A stretch of DNA of 36,217 bases from CAYMWF01 sp964394085 [NCBI: uncultured Gemmatimonadota bacterium] (GTDB lineage Bacteria > GCA-2686955 > CAYMWF01). The stretch spans positions 15,582-51,798 of the forward strand of contig CAYMWF010000038.1 in assembly GCA_964394085.1 (NCBI GenBank), written 5' to 3'. The notes under the pieces are model-generated. The model was not told the origin of the DNA, did not search any database, and saw only the letters and a list, made by a program, of their open reading frames with translations. Each line of letters begins with the position of its first letter. Positions within the stretch are counted from its first letter, which is position 1. Shown here piece after piece: positions 34,146-36,217 of this stretch. The position numbers and the translations under genes are program-made.

Positions 34146-35309
34146 CTACAAATCAGTTCCCTTTCGGAGTTCTGTCAAATATGAGTCATAGTTGTAAGCA
34201 CGATCTCTTCGACGCCCTGTGGATTCTTGCAGCACACCAACATTCACAAGCTCTGTCAGGGCTTTCGTAGCAGTGGGACGGGTCACATCAAGAAGTTCCA
34301 TCACCTTAGAAGAGGTCAAGATCGGATTCTGAGGTAACCGTTCGAACAGACGAATGCTCATAACGGAAGCATTACCGGAGGATATCACACGTTCGCGGTC
34401 AGTTTTGATGATGTTGTAAAGTTCTCGGGAGGTGGACACCGCTTCTGATGCAATTATTGTCACACCCTCTAGAAAGTATAAAAGCCATCCTTCCCAATCT
34501 CCTTCTGTCCGCACAATATTAAGTCTTCGGTAATACTCATCACGGTGCCGTTTGAAGTAAAGGCTCAGATATAGAAGGGGTCGTGAAAGTAATTTCCAAT
34601 GCTCAAGAAGAAGCGTGATGAGTAGGCGTCCGATTCGACCATTTCCATCTAAATATGGATGAAGAGTTTCGAATTGAACATGTAACAGTCCAATCCGAAT
34701 GAGCAAAGGAAGATCATCGGCGCTATGAATGTACTTTTCAAAGGAACTAAGTCCATCATCAAGAAGATTTGGTGGTGGCGGCACGAATAACGCATTCCCT
34801 GGCCGCGTACCGCCTATCCAGTTCTGGCTTCTACGAATTTCTCCAGGATGTTTTTCAGCACCACGGACTCCTTGCAGTAACCGTAAGTGCGCTTCACTAA
34901 GAAGACGTACTGAGAGGGGAAGACCATCGGATTTGCGTAATTGGTCGCGAGCAAACTGTAAAGCTTCCAGGTAGTTGCATACTTCTAGAACATCAAGTCT
35001 TTCCAGCTTTCGTTCGGGTTCAGCCTCGAATGAGAGCAGGTCAATCAGGGATGCTTGTGTCCCTTCGATTTGGCTGGAAAGAACAGCCTCTTTCCGCACG
35101 AATCCATAGATAAACCATTCAATGGAGGGAATTATCTCGCCAGCGAATTCCAGTTGGCTCAGTTTGTCCATTGCGTTCTCGTGCCAACTTCTTAGTTCGT
35201 CATTCATCACGATGGGTGGATCATTGGGGGGAAGCGGAAAAGGCATGAAAGCCGATATTTCCTCCCCACCAACGCTGTATCTCTCATACCGCCCTGTTTC
35301 TCTCTTCAT
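34146..35309 (-). CDS. Fic-domain protein (class II, winged-helix C-terminus)
   Basis: The 387-residue product starts at 35309, where AAGGG lies seven bases upstream; a longer frame to 35378 has no such site. The N-terminal inhibitory helix carries SSQIEGT (78-84), the (S/T)xxxE(G/N) motif that blocks ATP gamma-phosphate binding. The Fic core HPYLDGNGRIGR is at 217-228, with catalytic His217 and the anion-binding GNGR; Tyr replaces the usual Phe in HPF. A C-terminal winged-helix domain (TSSKVMELLDVTRPTATKAL) follows, as in many Fic regulators. Fic enzymes usually AMPylate protein hydroxyls, for example in toxin-antitoxin-like control. With the inhibitory helix on the same chain, no separate antitoxin is needed. 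Moderately AT-rich; integron cassette gene by context. Confidence 0.93.
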   Translation of the reverse strand: MKRETGRYERYSVGGEEISAFMPFPLPPNDPPIVMNDELRSWHENAMDKLSQLEFAGEIIPSIEWFIYGFVRKEAVLSSQIEGTQASLIDLLSFEAEPERKLERLDVLEVCNYLEALQFARDQLRKSDGLPLSVRLLSEAHLRLLQGVRGAEKHPGEIRRSQNWIGGTRPGNALFVPPPPNLLDDGLSSFEKYIHSADDLPLLIRIGLLHVQFETLHPYLDGNGRIGRLLITLLLEHWKLLSRPLLYLSLYFKRHRDEYYRRLNIVRTEGDWEGWLLYFLEGVTIIASEAVSTSRELYNIIKTDRERVISSGNASVMSIRLFERLPQNPILTSSKVMELLDVTRPTATKALTELVNVGVLQESTGRRRDRAYNYDSYLTELRKGTDL

Positions 35310-35462
35310 TGTTTGGCCCTTGTTAGCAATCCTTGCCCCACCACCAGAGATAGTAAACGATCGTATTTTAGCTGTCAAGCTTACGAAAGGAATCTTTCTT
35401 AGACACCATGAGTTTTACATCCCGGAAATGAAAACTTGATAATACGACGATGTTTCAGATCC

Positions 35463-35525
35463 ACCGAACAGGAGTGGTCATCAGCGAGGGCCTAATCCCT
35501 CATCGGACAGCGGCCCGAGTTTGGT
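35463..35525 (-). other. Candidate attC-like site following the NTF2-fold lipoprotein cassette
   Basis: On the minus strand, ACCAAAC (35525-35519) and GTTCGGT (35469-35463) are near-perfect inverted boxes 49 bases apart, with a central GAGGG/CCCTC hairpin and a CGCTGATG segment similar to the L' side of known attC sites. The rest of the stem pairs poorly. An alternative first box is GGATAAC at 35542-35536. It is supported mainly by being where the array needs a site. Confidence 0.4.
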
Positions 35526-35576
35526 GCAACACATGGTTATCCATCGTTTTTGTTTTGGTGATCGCCGGAATTCAGC

Positions 35577-36158
35577 TTAATCTCCAGCGGCCAGTGGATT
35601 CTCGCCTCGTGTGGACATTCTCAGGGCAACTTTCCAGCTGCCGTCCTCTTGGCGTCGCACGATGAGCATGCTGACCCCAGAGTCCCTAATCGGGTTGGCA
35701 TCGACACCGGGTTTTGGCGTGGCAATGTTTGCATAGGCACTCCACAGGTACCCTAAGTCTCCGGAGACTTCCATTGTACCCTCGTCAACCTCCGTCGTCC
35801 ACGTGTAGTCTTCCGGGTTCAAGCCTATCGCTTCCGCCATCGATGCCATACCACCGCCTTCTTCTTCAGCCTTCTCGGCCGCAAAGACGTGTTGGTACAG
35901 TTCCCGGAGTGCTTCCTTGCCGACGATTGGCTCTTCAAGCGACATGATCACGACAGCGTCATCCGCGTAGCAAGAGAGAAGGAGCTCTGGGTCACCCTTG
36001 GCCCATGCGGCAGCGTATTCCTCTGCAAACTGCTTGACTGCAGCGACATCTTCAGTGTTTTCAGTTTTCATAGGGTCCTCCGTCGAGCAGCCATCGGGAG
36101 CGCATCCGGAAAGCGCCAGAATTACGATTGCTGTGATAGTACTGACGTGTTTTTTCAT
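35577..36158 (-). CDS. NTF2-like (DUF4440/SnoaL-type) lipoprotein
   Basis: The 193-residue protein has the signal MKKHVSTITAIVILALSGC with lipobox LSGC (lipidated Cys19). The SnoaL/DUF4440 pattern follows: VKQFAEEYAAAWAKGDPELLLSCYADDAVV, EPIVGKEALRELYQHVF, DLGYLWSAYANIA, VSMLIVRRQEDGSWKVALRM. Proteins of this kind are putative periplasmic ketosteroid-isomerase-like binders; function unknown. The ATG is only three bases past the R' box GTTATCC of the attC-like site to its right, and no ribosome binding site is visible. Both points are common for integron cassette genes, where translation may be leaderless or coupled. Confidence 0.85.
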   Translation of the reverse strand: MKKHVSTITAIVILALSGCAPDGCSTEDPMKTENTEDVAAVKQFAEEYAAAWAKGDPELLLSCYADDAVVIMSLEEPIVGKEALRELYQHVFAAEKAEEEGGGMASMAEAIGLNPEDYTWTTEVDEGTMEVSGDLGYLWSAYANIATPKPGVDANPIRDSGVSMLIVRRQEDGSWKVALRMSTRGENPLAAGD

Positions 36159-36161
36159 GAT

Positions 36162-36217
36162 GGATAACGGCAGAGCTAAGGCGCCCGGTTATCCGCGTCG
36201 CCTTCAGCTCCTTGTTC
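36162..36217 (-). other. attC-like site of a cassette running off the right edge
   Basis: On the minus strand the window begins GAAC (the end of an R'' box), then AAGGAGCTGAAGGCG, a 15-base loop, CGCCTTAGCTC, TGCC, and R' GTTATCC (36168-36162). GAGCT-AAGGCG and CGCCTT-AGCTC pair perfectly over 11 bp except for a single extrahelical base (36205), the polarity-setting feature of attC sites. R'' is cut by the window edge, so only its last bases are seen. Confidence 0.75.

Larger units (their letters stand above)
32288..36217 (-). mobile_element. Integron gene-cassette array / attC cluster without integrase in window
   Basis: Four genes on the minus strand (NTF2-fold membrane protein, methyltransferase, Fic protein, NTF2-fold lipoprotein) are each followed by an attC-like structure. 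A further site at the right edge belongs to a cassette outside the window. All five sites read R''-L''-loop-L'-R' on the minus strand, the same direction as the genes. Cassette lengths from R' to R' are about 0.7, 1.4, 0.95 and 0.8 kb. Base composition changes sharply from gene to gene, and the attC sites differ from one another, as in arrays of mixed origin. No intI gene is present; from the orientation, attI and intI, if they exist, would be to the right. The amidase gene may be one more cassette. Confidence 0.75.

Overview
The window reads as a chromosomal fragment of an uncultured-type, GC-rich, two-membrane (Gram-negative) bacterium. It has a TamA/TamB outer-membrane assembly pair, a Lol-like ABC exporter with a beta-barrel partner, and secreted parallel beta-helix and CotH/lamin-tail proteins. 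With an Mvh-type [NiFe]-hydrogenase fused to HdrA, this gene mix recalls FCB-group candidate phyla such as Krumholzibacteriota, Eisenbacteria or Latescibacterota. That placement is an impression from gene content, not a phylogenetic result. No rRNA, tRNA, CRISPR array or insertion sequence was seen.

Layout. 1-5.1 kb (+): two secreted surface proteins. The first runs off the left edge through a heptanucleotide repeat lying in its reading frame. 5.1-6.0 kb: gene-free. 6.0-6.4 kb (+): hypA, a nickel chaperone for hydrogenase. 6.5-11.5 kb (-): a tight operon of outer-membrane barrel, ABC ATPase, two FtsX-like permeases and a LolA-like lipoprotein-sorting protein. 11.5-12.0 kb: gene-free, with a 17-bp tandem repeat and a very long perfect hairpin. 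12.0-15.2 kb (-): multidomain CotH protein. 15.5-21.1 kb (-): tamA-tamB. 21.2-22.3 kb (-): internally duplicated secreted protein. 22.6-28.0 kb (+): overlapping operon hdrA-mvhD fusion, mvhG, mvhA and maturation protease. This predicts a cytosolic H2-oxidising, flavin-bifurcating complex, but no hdrB/hdrC is present. 28.0-28.2 kb: three 72-bp hairpin-bearing tandem repeats. 28.3-30.5 kb (-): small genes (NTF2-fold protein, membrane protein, GNAT acetyltransferase, DUF6940-like protein).

30.6-36.2 kb (-): the most unusual region. Four consecutive single-gene units (NTF2-fold membrane protein, SAM methyltransferase, Fic protein, NTF2-fold lipoprotein) are each followed by a structure with the architecture of an integron attC site, all in the same orientation, and an amidase lipoprotein gene starts just past the last site. 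Start codons sit close to the R' boxes and base composition jumps from gene to gene. I interpret this as an integron gene-cassette array, or an attC cluster lacking its integrase. No intI lies in the window. From the attC orientation, any integrase would lie beyond the right edge. Both ends of the window fall inside repeat-like sequence (heptamer array on the left, attC on the right), as expected for a short-read contig.
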